Below are positions 52,647-63,540 of a DNA stretch of 64,000 nt, piece after piece. Both the position numbers and the translations under genes were made by a program. The notes below the pieces were generated by a model. The model did no database searches and had not been told where the DNA came from. It worked only from the letters and a program-made list of their open reading frames with translations. How positions within the stretch are numbered: position 1 is the first letter of the stretch; every line of letters begins with the position of its first letter. The stretch comes from Trichoplax adhaerens (lineage: Eukaryota; Placozoa; Uniplacotomia; Trichoplacea; Trichoplacidae): NCBI RefSeq assembly GCF_000150275.1, contig NW_002060944.1, positions 8,011,033-8,075,032 on the forward strand. The letters are read 5' to 3'.

Positions 52647-55031
52647 TTAAAATTTTAATTTCTTTTTCTTTTTCGCTGCCACTTTCTCCGCATTTTTAGC
52701 CAGCTTCTGTTCTAGTTCTAGACGCCTTTTTAGTTCTGCATTTTCCTCCTATTTCGATAAAAGCAGAAAATATTTATAGTTGCGATTTCATTGCATTAGC
52801 GTACAATCATAAATAAAATAAATACTTCCTACCTTTTGAGGTGTAACTTGTGGAGATATAGTCGCTTTCTGCTTTTTTATAGGGGATTTCTTTTCGGGCG
52901 AGATACTTTCATTTGGCATTAAAGAGGGTGGTAACTTATTAAGCCATGAGCCAGCTCCGCCAGTGACTGCGGCAGACTCTCTTTGGGTGCCCGACATATC
53001 ATACAAGCTATTTTCAAAAGCTTGATCTTTAAGAGAAAAACATTAACTTAATTGCTGCAACTTTATATAATAAGGACAAATATAAAATTACTTACCAAAA
53101 TTGTAACTATCTCTGACTTGAAGCCATGTCTTTTTAATCATTAATTGTTTGTACAGCTCCGATACTTTGGTAGCTACAAATTTTGATGTACCAGTTCGAA
53201 TTTGGTCTTCAAAATCCTGCAATAATAAATTTACAAGTTGAAATATTATCGCTGTGTAATAAGTGTAATAAGGCTACATCATGTTTTGGTCGAATGTAAC
53301 ATTTACTGTAAGCATTCTAGAGAATACTGTCAACGGAATAAAGACTTGTAAAGTCAATAAAAGCCAATGGGAATACCTTTGATGTTATCATTTCATTCGT
53401 AAAAGATTTCTCGTCGAATTTAGAAGTTTCTAATTGTTCTATACAGACGAAAGATGACAACTCAAGTTTACTTTACTTCGTCTAAATTTGTTTGTTTTTT
53501 TGGCCATGTTATAAGATATAGGCGTAACAGGAAAATAGATTAGTATTGGTTTATACATTATTACTTCTTGAGCATCTTGCCCCAGTACTTTTGTAATCGT
53601 CGATCTCTCTATCCTTATTTACGATGATTTTTTTCAGCTCTTCCTGTCTTCTCAGCAACTCACTAATCATCATCCATAATGGTTGTATCAAATGCAAATC
53701 TAACTATACATTAAGAGAATCAAAACAAGAGGATTATTTAATAATTACAATTGGATCTTTAGTCATACATGCACGATTCATAATACTAGGCAGTTGCAAA
53801 AGTTATACATTTAATTGTTGTTCAGTTTAATATTGATCAGATACCTCTTGGAGATGAGCAAGCTCGCAATGGAATGTCCAGTTAAATGGAAGCCCAGCTA
53901 GGAGAGTGCTAAAACTGAACATAACCATTTGATCGCCTTCCTGATATAAGGTGTGCGTCATATCCTCATTAATAGTTTACACTCTATACAATATTCACAT
54001 ATATATTCTTATTGCTTATTTCAGAATGTAGTGAATGCTAGTAAAAATATTAACCTGATTGTCTTGAAATTCCAAACTGTAATTTATGTCAGGCTTTTGA
54101 ATTTCAATCGACTTGCTAATATGTTTCAGGATTTGATGTAATGGAGCTTCAACATTGGGATTAAGTACCTATAAGTCAAAAGTAGAAAATTACATCGAAT
54201 TTTATTGCACTAAAAATAAACATAGCAAAGCAATGCGAGCTTTGTTATATGCAAAAGTAAATGCGTTATGTGAATTTAAATAAGAGTCAACTGTCTATGG
54301 GTTCGTTGGTACTAAGATCAACATCCAAGCAGTATTCGGATTCTTCAGCACCGAAGACTAATTACAAGTATTTCGATTTATACCATAACGGCCATTTGCA
54401 TTAAAGGCAACGTTACGTGGTTAATAACCGCTATAACATTTCTATATTTACGTGATGCTACTTTCGTTTGTAACAACATTCAATGTAATCATGCAAGTTT
54501 AAACACTACTGCTATGATGAATATGTTGGTGATAGCAAAGGTACAATACATGTGGTTGCACATTTCAATTTTCTTCGAGCAAGTATATTATTATACAGTA
54601 TGTCTGTTATAATTTACATTGCACCCAATGCAATCAACAGTCGTTGTAAGAGCGTTCAATTTAAGCTGTTTGGCATTTGCAAGGACAATTCGTCATGTAA
54701 ACCACGAATATCAGACAAATCAAGATGACATGTATAGGAAATGGTGCATTGCTTATTTTAAGAAATGTCCATAGCTATAATGTAGTGGATGTTTTGCGTG
54801 CTAGTCTAATTAATAAATACCATTAGATACCTTGCACCGTTTCCTAATATCCATTTGATCTAATCTCTCTGACCACAATCCATAATTAGGATCGTATAAA
54901 CAAACTTCGTAATCTTCTTCAGAAAAATACGACTTGATTAAGTAAACTTTAGAGTTAATCTCAAATGGATGCCAACTTTGAGAATTGAGATCCCCTTGTC
55001 GATTTCGTCTCCATTCCATTTCAGCAGCCAT
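52647..55031 (-). CDS. NHEJ1: XLF (Cernunnos), non-homologous end-joining factor
   Basis: Eight exons on the minus strand: 55031-54831, 54168-54055, 53940-53845, 53703-53565, 53438-53377, 53216-53096, 53026-52833, 52748-52647. They give 342 intact residues (human XLF has 299). XLF works with XRCC4-LIG4 in the nucleus, bridging and aligning broken DNA ends. Evidence in order: the head domain opens with SQSWHPFEI and KVYLIKSYF, then LAGLPFNWTFHCELA at about residues 119-133, the most diagnostic XLF motif. A coiled-coil stalk begins at LIQPLWMMISELLRRQEELK, followed by KDREIDDYKSTGA. The tail is rich in SP/TP sites (SISPEKKSPIKK, ISPQVTP). It ends in a Lys run plus LKF, like the basic Ku-binding tail of XLF. 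An in-frame ATG 21 nt upstream (55052) could add seven residues. Intron 1 is 662 bp, the others about 85-210 bp. Confidence 0.92.
54169..54830 (-). other. NHEJ1 intron 1
   Basis: GT...AG intron of 662 bp in phase 0. I see no gene or element in it. Confidence 0.85.
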
Positions 55032-55195
55032 GATGCTATGATGATAAAGCACTTGATAGATAGCAAATGATTTGGGCTAAAGTCAAAATTGAATTCGAGA
55101 AAGTGTCGTAACGTTAGTGATCAATGTGGAACAAGAATTTGATCAAGATTGTGGCATGCAAGAAAGTAATGTAAACTGGGTCCAATTTGTACTAC

Positions 55196-55215
55196 TGTAC
55201 AGTGTACACTGTACA
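55196..55215. repeat. Perfect 20-bp palindrome in the NHEJ1/GGACT promoter region
   Basis: TGTACAGTGT followed directly by its reverse complement ACACTGTACA. It lies 165 bp upstream of the NHEJ1 start codon. Similar ACTGTA/TACAGT motifs are frequent in the next 2.5 kb. Symmetry suggests a dimeric binding site, but the factor is unknown. Confidence 0.75.
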
Positions 55216-55392
55216 CCGTCGGTATCTCCTTTAATTATTATTCTACGCGTACGTTTACAGTAATGTATTAGCTGGAGAGGGAATAAATATTACTTCTGAT
55301 TCAAGATACGATGGGTGAATTCGTTAATCTGCAGTCATAAATCACCCCATCAGCTAATTCTACGTTGCAGAGAGTAGAAAGTCAAATCGTCG

Positions 55393-55418
55393 GCTGGGCA
55401 GGTCCACACCTGCCCAGC
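55393..55418. repeat. GC-rich inverted repeat with E-box-like cores
   Basis: GCTGGGCAGGT, spacer CCAC, ACCTGCCCAGC: perfect 11-bp arms. The arms carry CAGGT/ACCTG, the core seen by Snail-type and some bHLH factors. G+C is far above the background, so chance is unlikely. It sits about 360 bp upstream of NHEJ1. Confidence 0.7.
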
Positions 55419-55869
55419 TCCAGTGGTTGGTTGCCTAGACTACAAAACTGCTGAGACGGAAAGCGAGTTGAGTCGTGGCCTTCTACAGTACAATATACTA
55501 TACCCTACAAGTTGGTATTGGTTCGGTACGTACTGTAGACTGTAGAGGTTTAAATCTTCCTCTTAGTATTATCCCAGTGTACTGTTCGATACATGAGTCC
55601 AGCTATTGTGCATGTTATGCTGTATTGAATGAGCTTGCGCAGTTACGTTCATTAACCAAGATGGAGGAGCAGCTCCGGGCATAGACAATTCGTTACAGGT
55701 GCATCTAGTAGTCCATTGCTCGGAATGCAAGAGTACAGCAGTGATTGCATGACTATCATAGCAATCTATGTATTGACAGATTTCTGCTAAGGAATATCAT
55801 CAATAATTAACTAATCACTGACGAACGTGCCGGGCAAATTCGTTCAGTATCATACAGTAGACTCATGGA

Positions 55870-55894
55870 CTACTAGAAGAAGACTTTCTAGTAG
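55870..55894. repeat. Inverted repeat CTACTAGAA / TTCTAGTAG
   Basis: Perfect 9-bp arms at 55870-55878 and 55886-55894 with a 7-nt spacer, in the divergent promoter region. No known factor assigned. Confidence 0.55.
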
Positions 55895-56360
55895 ACCGAC
55901 CATGAATGGACTACAGTATACACCACCGTCAGGCTCAGTGAAGCATGCTGTTGTCTCTACTCAACGCCAAAGTTTCATACAACCAAACAATTTGTAGTCT
56001 TGACAGTCTGTATTCAATAAATGGACTACCAATAGCATGAAAGCGTTAGCAAAAGTATAGAATCTAAACAACTAGCGATGATATAATTACTAGTAATTAA
56101 ACAATGCTTACGATGTCTTCATAGTAGAAGTGCTACCTAAAGCTACACTAATAAACTTCTACTAACTGACAGTACTGTTTGCGATAGGGGCAGTCGGGTA
56201 CGACCAGGTATTCTATCCCATGGCGGTAAGGGTATCCATGCCTAATTGCCCATGCCTGGTAAACCGGCGGTACAGCTGTCATCTGCGCATACCCAATGTG
56301 CTCGAGACGAGATTATTGCTAGTTTTGTTCAAATTAACAAATTGGAGAAAGTTTACAAGA

Positions 56361-58000
56361 ATGGACCCACTACTAGTATTTGTCTATGGAACTCTAAAAA
56401 CAGATGAACCTAATCATTATTTACTAGAAGATCCAAAGACTGGTAAAGCAAAGTTGATCGCTAAAGGTCTGACTGCTGCTCCTTATCCATTAATTGTACA
56501 CTCTTGCTACAGTATTCCCGTTATGTTGGATGAGCCTGGTCGCGGCCACGTAAGTCAAGCAAGCCGTACACTATTTGTACTGGATATTGATGCAAATGCT
56601 CTCTTTTCATGTACAATAATGCATCTTGATGTAGTAGTATACTGATGCATACGAGCATCTATGCATGAAATCATTAACATACTGTTCAATGTCTACTCGA
56701 TGCAATCAATTTCGTCTTTAATACTGGTTGAACTACAATAAGTACTGTACTTTACATGGTATACAGTATACTGTACATACAATACACTGGACACTGAACA
56801 GTTCTGTCTCTGCAGGCGATATCAAAACTCGATGAAATGATTAAGAACTAGAATGCTGCTATCAAAGTTGTAGACTCATATATAGTTCGCTCATTAATAT
56901 ACGCGTATAGCTTAATATACAACAGAGCCTACAGTCTAGCTTATTCTCTAGAAATTCCAGGCCAAATTATGCTCGAATTGAGGGACTCCAGTTTAAGCAG
57001 TCGTTGCTATTCGTACCATTGTATGCATGACTAATTTACTATCCAAGTAGCAGTATCACAGTAAAATGCGTAATTAGGTGTAGTGCTACTTATTGATTTG
57101 TATTCCAAGTCCTTTGCTTGCTACTCGAATTATATTAAATTCATTCAACTAACTATAACTACGGATATCAGTATGCTAATTTAAAATATCCAGTTTTACA
57201 CTCTACATCCCTAGGAAATAGCACTGAACGAGTCGTTTGTGCATGGCAGTGAAAGTGTAAATAACAACGTCGATTACCATTCTGTTATCCACCTACTAAG
57301 CCAACATACTCGTATATCTTGCTTAATACACAGTCCACTAATGTTATTGATTTAAACTTGTGCATGGACATATGAACAAACTCATCAATGTTTACAGTTC
57401 TAACACAGCGATGCATTAGTTTATACAGTTTGAAAATTATACCTAATTTCAATCAAGGATCATACTGTATTAAAGTGTAACTATAATACCGTATTAACAT
57501 ACGTATAGACTTTTATATGCTACGATTTGTCACTTAGACTTTATACTAAAATGCTTGATATTTTAATTTTTCACGAACTGTACTTAAGTATACTATAATC
57601 CCGTATTAATATACGTAAAGACTTTTACAAATATCATTGATATTCTAATTTTTCAATTTACTTATAGATGATAGAAGGCGAGGTATACAGAATCGATAAT
57701 GATATGTTACGAGTTCTGGATCAATTGGAAGGTCATCCTGAATTTTATACGCGAACCATGATTGATATTACATTAACGGAATTAGCTTACTGCGATACAG
57801 AATTGCCATACAGCCTTAATGATAAAATCCAGTGTCAGGCCTACATTGTCAAGAACTATCGAAAAGATCTTATCAATAACGAACTCTTCACCAGCTATAC
57901 AACTTACCATCCCAATATCAGTCCATACATCCTACACACTGAAAGGCAGGCAGAACTTTCTTATGATGAGCTTGTAAAGTCTGTTCATCAAGACGACTAA
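56361..58000 (+). CDS. GGACT: Gamma-glutamylaminecyclotransferase (AIG2/GGCT-like)
   Basis: Two exons, 56361-56549 and 57668-58000, give 173 residues (human GGACT has 153). The enzyme releases 5-oxoproline and a free amine from gamma-glutamylamines such as the gamma-glutamyl-lysine left by breakdown of transglutaminase cross-links. The N-terminus VFVYGTLK at residues 6-13 is the substrate-binding YGTL signature. PNHYLL and PYPLIV follow, then a short spacer and EGEVYRID in exon 2. Glu84 in LDQLEGHP aligns with the catalytic Glu82 of human GGACT. The donor is a full GTAAGT and the intron is phase 0. The start was chosen because family members begin a few residues before FVYGTLK. An in-frame ATG at 56220 would add 47 unrelated residues. 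The last 20 residues are less conserved. It is divergent from NHEJ1 and tail-to-tail with MTRR. Confidence 0.93.
56550..57667 (+). other. GGACT intron 1
   Basis: 1118-bp intron, GTAAGT...ATAG, phase 0. Its 3' end holds a small diverged tandem duplication (next entry). Otherwise AT-rich with many ACTGTA/TACAGT motifs. No gene seen. Confidence 0.85.
57481..57655. repeat. Small diverged tandem duplication in the GGACT intron
   Basis: CTATAAT.CCGTATTAA.ATACGTA.AGACTTTTA occurs at 57481-57515 and again at 57593-57628. Each is followed by TTGATATTYTAATTTTTCA. The second unit abuts the splice acceptor. Confidence 0.75.
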
Positions 58001-58052
58001 AATGATCACTCAAATTCATAGCTTAGCCCCCTGCTATCAATACTTTTCACTG

Positions 58053-58058
58053 ATTAAA
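58053..58058 (+). terminator. Possible polyadenylation signal of GGACT
   Basis: ATTAAA 53 nt past the GGACT stop codon, the nearest plausible signal. The hexamer is common in AT-rich DNA. Confidence 0.3.
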
Positions 58059-58486
58059 ATAGTATTTGTAGCCATTTATTTTATTCAGTTTTTAATCTAA
58101 TTTGATTTGTATACAATAATGATCTTAACATGACGGGCATCTTTAAATTACTGAAAAGTGAAATTTTAGGTATTGCCGATTGGCAAGCTTGTTTAATGTT
58201 AACCTAATGAGTATATATATATGCGATCGTAGAAATTCAAGCTATTTAACCTTCAAGTTTTCATCATGTGCTACTTAAGTGTCTTAAAAATTCTTTTAAT
58301 TGACTGCCATGTGATGAACTGTAAACAGTTTCAGTATGATGTATTATAAGCGGCATCGTAAAATAACTCCCAATGAACAAGTTAAAAACCACGATGAATT
58401 TGGTAGCATAATTGTATCAATCTAGTAAATGTTTTACTGTGCGGTCCAACAATGATATAGTAATCTTTCTAGCGATCAAATACTTG
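58059..58486. other. Convergent intergenic stretch between GGACT and MTRR
   Basis: About 430 bp carrying the 3' ends of both genes. An ATTAAA on the minus strand at 58295-58300 could serve MTRR. Nothing else recognised. Confidence 0.5.
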
Positions 58487-61400
58487 CTACGCCCAAATAT
58501 CTTGACGATAGCGCTTTTCTTTCATCATCGTTAATACTATCTTTGAAGCCTCCTCCTTAGATATACCTTTATTACCCAATTAAGTTGGTACATAAAAAAA
58601 TATTTGTTATCATTGTTGTATAAGGCAGGGGCTTCTCGATTTATTTTTTACTTTGGGGTAAAAAAAAATTGAGAAGTCCTTGTATAAGGATGCTAATCGA
58701 AAATTGTTATTCCAAATTAGAATTTTTGTCATCGTAAATTGATCACACTCTACCTTTATTACGTTCGATTAAATCGATAATCGTATTCATAACATCCTTG
58801 GCCATTCCTTGGGCATCACTTCAATTTGTTCGTAGAATAAAAATTTATTGGTGTGAACACATGCGTAGATAATTATAGCAGTAGCCCATAGCAAAATCAT
58901 AGATTATTTTTAAATGAATGTGTCATACCCGCAGACATATACTAATGCCGATTCTTCCAATAGAAGCTTCACGACTTTATCAGATTGTTGCCAAAGGCAT
59001 TCTTGAACATATCTTGGAAACTTCTCGCTTAAATTTTCTTGCACTTCTCGCGAAAATGCTACATAGTGATGTGTTAGTATCTTTCTATGAAGATATGTAT
59101 TTATGTCATTTCTGTATAACGAAATTAAAAGTAATGAGACAAGGCTTGAAATTATCTCTAATTTAATAAATCCAAAATGATTATATTGACGATTTACTTG
59201 TATAAATAATCTCGATCTTTATGTCTGCAACCGTAAAATAATAACCAAGAGCCATAATGAGCTGTTTGTGCCATGTCATTCTCTATTAACCACCTGCAAG
59301 TAGAAAGGCATACGATGGATATCCACATTTAAATTTAGCAAATGATACAATTCGGATTAAACGATGTTCGTTGGCAACACATTTAATCAGTAATCCTAGG
59401 TAAGTAATGCGTATACCTGTGCTCCAAAAATCCGACATATGGCGATATCCCAGTACCAGCACCAATCATAATTAAAGGAATGCTCTTATCATTGGGCAAG
59501 TTAAAATTTTGATTCCTTCGGCTACTGATTCCAATCTAACGAAATTATATATTTTTAAGCTAGTTTATTCTTTCAACATGACTTCTTGTTACTAAGTTAA
59601 TTTTTGATACGAAGAAATTTGTTACAGTAATAACCTTTACTGTTCCAACATTATTGCCATGCGATAGCTGTGGTGAATGCAGATGTTTCGTTATAGACTG
59701 AAGCCATCCAGAACACAAACCTTCCCTACCAATCAATTGGATCAAGATTAGGTTAGTAAATTTACAACCAGCATGATGCTTAACTATTGCTTAGCCGAAA
59801 TATTACCTTAGCCCCCTTGTAGCGATAGAAGGAGGTAACTGTACAATAGTAAACGCAACTTTCATGATTTTCTTACCCTCGATTGGGGAGCTATTATGAT
59901 GATATCATTACAATTAGCTTAATAGTGTTTAATGCCATTAATAGTGATTTGACCTACTTGACGATAGAGTATGGGCGGGGCTGCAGCCGTGGTAGCAGTT
60001 CTACTCATGCAGATCGTAGACAAAGTTCGATTACAGAAGATAATATTTCGAGAATATAATTGTCGCATAGTAAAGCAATACCGTACCTATTACTTTAATA
60101 AATGGTGGCCTACAAGACGGAAACGTGGCCAAAATATCCAGAAAAGAGATAGAAGAATTGCATATTAAATTGGTGTAATCGTTTCCTCCTAATGCATAAA
60201 GACCATTTATTTATTAGCTTACTTTACTCGATACTACAACCGTATATGTGTACGTGCTATCATATGCAATATTAACTTTCCATGCAACAAATTCATGCTT
60301 AACCTTCGCGACTAGATAATTGGAGTAATCTTTTCCTCTCGTTTTGATTTTCCGTATACTCTGCTAACATACGTAAAGTAGCCTAGACAAATACAAAATA
60401 TTGATATGTTATAGATGTTGCGATGCTCCTTCATCTGGATATCTGTGAAATGAACTAAGACCTTTTTAGGTATGCTTCGTATATCGCAGTGAAACATTAA
60501 AGCTTCTTTTATAGTACAATCTTTGGGAATATGATCAGGAATCTTTGGAACTAAGTATATAAAAGCAAATAGAATGAAAATTCTTTATTTCTCGTAGATC
60601 TGATCGTTACATATTAATAGAGCTATTATGCTATAGATGCTTACGTCGTTTCTTAGTTTCCGACATAACCCGTAAAGTAAATGTCCTATTACGTATGTCG
60701 ATAAGACCCAACCTATATTGTTAAATATTTAAATTATACCATGACGAATTAATGAATCCATCATAAGAATTGAGAATATAGCTGGTATTATTCAATTTCA
60801 GATACTTCCAGGAAGATACCTTGAAATAATCCAGTTTACTTCTTCTTCATTATTAGGGCAGAATACATTAATGGAATCTCCCGGTAAAAAATCTATGCTT
60901 TCATCCTAATTGTTTGATATACGTATATTTAGGATAACTAATATCATCTACAGCACATTAAGAATATGCTATAAATAAAAAATTACAATTACGTTTTGAC
61001 AGAGAACTAATTCTAAAACTTTCTTTATGGCATTTTCAGCAGTCAAATATTTCGCTTCCTGAACGTTGGCTAATATTATATCTGTACGAGCTCCTATACA
61101 TCTATTTACATAATCGCAACTTGCGGTATTGTCGAGCTATCCGAAATTAAAGAAGGTAACGACAAATATTACAACAAAACTATGATGATTTGACAAGATA
61201 TCATCTATATATGTGTCAGTAATACCATATCAGTATCGGCTTGATCCGTTTCCGATATTTCAATATTTAAATATGGCATTGGTAATGAAGGTAGCTTTAA
61301 ATCTTAGTAATAAATGCGAAAAAATAAATGAATATCACTTAATATTTAGCATGCCGTTGTAATAAATATATAATTTAAAAAATTGCAAACCTTCAGGAAA

Positions 61401-63540
61401 TGTCGCATCATACTCTTTCAGTTTTGATTCTAGCTGGATAACTTCATGCATACCAGCTAAAAGCTCTTTAGCGTTTTGTTCCAGAAGCTGTTCTGGTGCA
61501 ATTTTCATTGATTCCGTATTTTCGGAAAGTCGGTCAATCGTGTTATTTAAGGAGTCCTTAGGACTACCTGTGGCATATGTCTCTTCAGTATTAGAAATAT
61601 TACTACTGCCCGATAGGATTTCACTTGCTTTAACTTGATTATCCATACTTATTGGTGATATGGCATCATTAGAACCAGTCGTCGATATATTTACATTATC
61701 CTTCAATTAAAGAACATACCATTATATGATTTACACCCATTGCAGCTCATTCCTTTTATTACTTTCTATACATAAGATGAGAAACTTAATTTCCGTATTA
61801 TTGGTACGTAATTGCAATACTTTCTGTAAAGCATCCCATAATCCGTCTTTCCACGGCTCTACAACAATCTCCAACCTATAAGTAGGGGCAAATATTATCA
61901 TTATCAACTTGTAAATAACCCGGTATACACAATGTAATCCTACTAGTACTGTAATAATATAATACCTACCCAACTGCATCATCGGCGCATCCGATTGGAT
62001 AAAAACTGCTTGCTCCTAACGTTTCCAGCAGGCCATTCAGCGTTTTACCGCAGTTACAAAAATTGTTGTAATTAGTATCTCCAAGGCCTAACAATTTGCA
62101 AATCATGTACCATAAAGATGAAAAGAATAATTCAACCATTAAAAATATTTTCACGTGTTTTAGGAACAATAAACGAAAGCAGAAGTGAGCCATTTTTATG
62201 AAAGATTGCTATAACACATACCCAATAGTGCATAAGATAGGTTGGATAAATGATCCTTAGGTACACTTTTACGCTTAAGTTTACGGATAAATTTGCCAGC
62301 ATTATCCGGAGGATCTCCATCACCGGTTGTCGATATGACGAATACTGCTTTCTTGACTTGAGTGATATTAAACTACCCCAGAGCAACATAAGTCCACGTT
62401 AGACATTTAATCTATTAGTATGTCCTCTTGTGTTCAATTAGATATCATATACCTACGTATAACTTAACGAAATTATGCATCTAATAACAGGCATGGTTCA
62501 AATATCAATCGATGGTGACATTATAAGCTATCAGGAGGATCTTTTAACACCAGTAGTCGATACGACATACACTATACAATACTACTTTCTTGACTTAACT
62601 GGTATTAAATTGCACAAGAGTGAGATAATCCCATGTAGCTCGTAGAGAACTAATTTACGAGAATTTCTTTGCGCTGAATTATAATTAGATATCATGTACT
62701 GTACATATTTGCATGTATATATATATATATATATATTGTCGAATTATTTATCTAACAATAGGTATGGTTTAAATAACGGGTAGATTTTCGCAATTAGGCA
62801 TTAGTGATAAAATTAAGCCGATTATTAACGTGATTATCGAAATAGATATGAATTATACTGTACCATTGATTGCTAGCTCGATACAGTAAAACTAAAGCTG
62901 GAAAAATAATTTATATCTCATGAAAATTCTCTAGAAAGAGTAACGTAATCTCTATTAGATAATAGCAACATCTATTAGATATGCAGTACAGTAAGTCAAA
63001 GTACAACTCATTGGAATCCTACAGAACAATGATTTGACCTCAATTAGGATTTCTTAATTCTATAGGATAGACCACGTATAAATTTGAAGTAAATTATGCC
63101 TCATTCATTAATATACTGTGCATATTATGGATCCCTTTTAGCAATATGACTACATTATACTGTACTATGTACTCGTGTTTTGGAAGGCATTGTACGAGTA
63201 TATGAACGAGTATAGAACTTACTGTATTCAATTGCGAATGCAACATGTCGTTGTTGTGAGTCGGCTAACTACATTACCACTCTATGATTAAACATGACTA
63301 GTCAGGTACTACTAGGTACTACTAGTTCCATTAGGAACTAGCTGCACAGATAAATTCAATCCAAATAGTACTATTTCATCTAGCACTGACCTTTTTATCA
63401 TGTTGATCTAAGCAAAGCAACTTGGAGTCGAAATGACGATCAAGGCATTGCTGATAGATATCTTCGGCTATCGTTTGAGCTTGGCCAGTTTGAGAGCCGT
63501 ATAAAACATAAATAGTATCAGCACAACTAAAATTGGACAT
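58487..63540 (-). CDS. MTRR: Methionine synthase reductase (diflavin reductase)
   Basis: Twenty exons on the minus strand give 757 intact residues (human about 700): 63540-63391, 62372-62222, 62087-61970, 61875-61737, 61700-61391, 61302-61226, 61136-60993, 60905-60820, 60712-60645, 60550-60462, 60382-60304, 60188-60087, 60000-59958, 59890-59807, 59725-59635, 59535-59417, 59293-59198, 59111-58929, 58818-58754, 58566-58487. The enzyme passes electrons from NADPH through FAD and FMN to reactivate cob(II)alamin methionine synthase. FMN domain: YGSQTGQAQ (14-22), [10 protein letters not shown] (64-73), [10 protein letters not shown] (101-110), then [10 protein letters not shown]. Exon 5 is a Ser/Asn-rich linker, longer than in human. 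FAD domain: RPYS (513-516) and LCSGW. NADPH domain: [11 protein letters not shown] (600-610), [10 protein letters not shown] (638-647), [13 protein letters not shown]. It ends in an aromatic DIWA tail. MTRR is preferred to cytochrome P450 reductase because it has no membrane anchor and because of HADDCVG-like CADDAVG and IRSIPKK. The exon 4/5 junction is least certain. Confidence 0.96.
58616..58689. mobile_element. Tiny hAT-like inverted-repeat insertion in the last MTRR intron
   Basis: A 54-57 bp near-palindrome (about 58626-58679) with ends CAGGGGCTTCTC and GAGAAGTCCTT(G), and inner pairing of TTTTTTAC with GTAAAAAA. It is flanked by identical TTGTATAAGG (58616-58625 and 58680-58689). This includes an 8-bp GTATAAGG, the target-duplication length of hAT transposons, and CAGGGG ends are common for hAT. 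It looks like a minimal MITE or an insertion remnant. Confidence 0.62.
61701..61736 (-). other. 36-bp intron candidate in MTRR (between exons 4 and 5)
   Basis: Donor TGG|GTGTAA and acceptor TTGAAG|GAT are the only pair I found that keeps both flanking exons in phase. Reading through meets TAA at once. If real, it is less than half the length of the other introns. An alternative is an exon 4 end near the CTTAC|GTACC site with a different exon 5 start. Confidence 0.5.
62373..63390 (-). other. MTRR intron 1
   Basis: 1018-bp intron, by far the longest in the gene. It contains the tandem copy of part of exon 2, a TA microsatellite at about 62716-62736 and otherwise AT-rich sequence. No other gene seen. 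Confidence 0.85.
62526..62790 (-). pseudogene. Decayed tandem duplicate of the 5' half of MTRR exon 2 plus adjoining intron
   Basis: Sequence at 62300-62520 (first about 73 bp of exon 2 on the minus strand plus intron 1) reappears about 226-271 bp further on. Matched blocks: GGAGGATCT (62308 and 62534), TCGATA.GAC (62330s and 62550s), CTTTCTTGACTT (62348 and 62585), AATTAGATATCAT (62436 and 62683), GGYATGGTTYAAAT (62490 and 62761). The copy has indels and stops in the [10 protein letters not shown]-coding block and has lost the AG acceptor, so it should not be spliced in. Confidence 0.72.

Larger units (their letters stand above)
55053..56360. promoter_or_regulatory. Divergent promoter region between NHEJ1 and GGACT
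   Basis: 1.3 kb between two start codons facing away from each other, less AT-rich than its surroundings, so a shared bidirectional promoter is likely. It contains a 20-bp perfect palindrome at 55196-55215, an 11-bp-armed GC-rich inverted repeat at 55393-55418 and a 9-bp-armed one at 55870-55894. A 69-codon plus-strand frame at 55475-55684 and the upstream in-frame extension of GGACT from 56220 look non-functional. Confidence 0.5.

Noticed and set aside
53624-54141. Plus-strand frames at 53624-53830 and 53953-54141
   Set aside because: They overlap NHEJ1 exons 2-4 on the other strand and have no motif of their own.
55393-55418. The GC-rich inverted repeat as a p53 response element upstream of a repair gene
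   Set aside because: Neither decamer matches RRRCWWGYYY: the core is CAGG/CCTG, not CWWG. Kept only as an unassigned palindrome.
56220-56360. Upstream in-frame start of GGACT adding 47 residues
   Set aside because: Family members start just before FVYGTLK. The extension has no similarity and lies in promoter-like sequence.
58918-59166. 82-codon plus-strand frame at the MTRR 3' region
   Set aside because: Antisense shadow of MTRR exon 18 (NADPH-binding part).
59971-60168. 65-codon plus-strand frame within MTRR
   Set aside because: It is antisense to MTRR exons 12 and 13, whose minus-strand frames encode conserved reductase sequence including RPYS.
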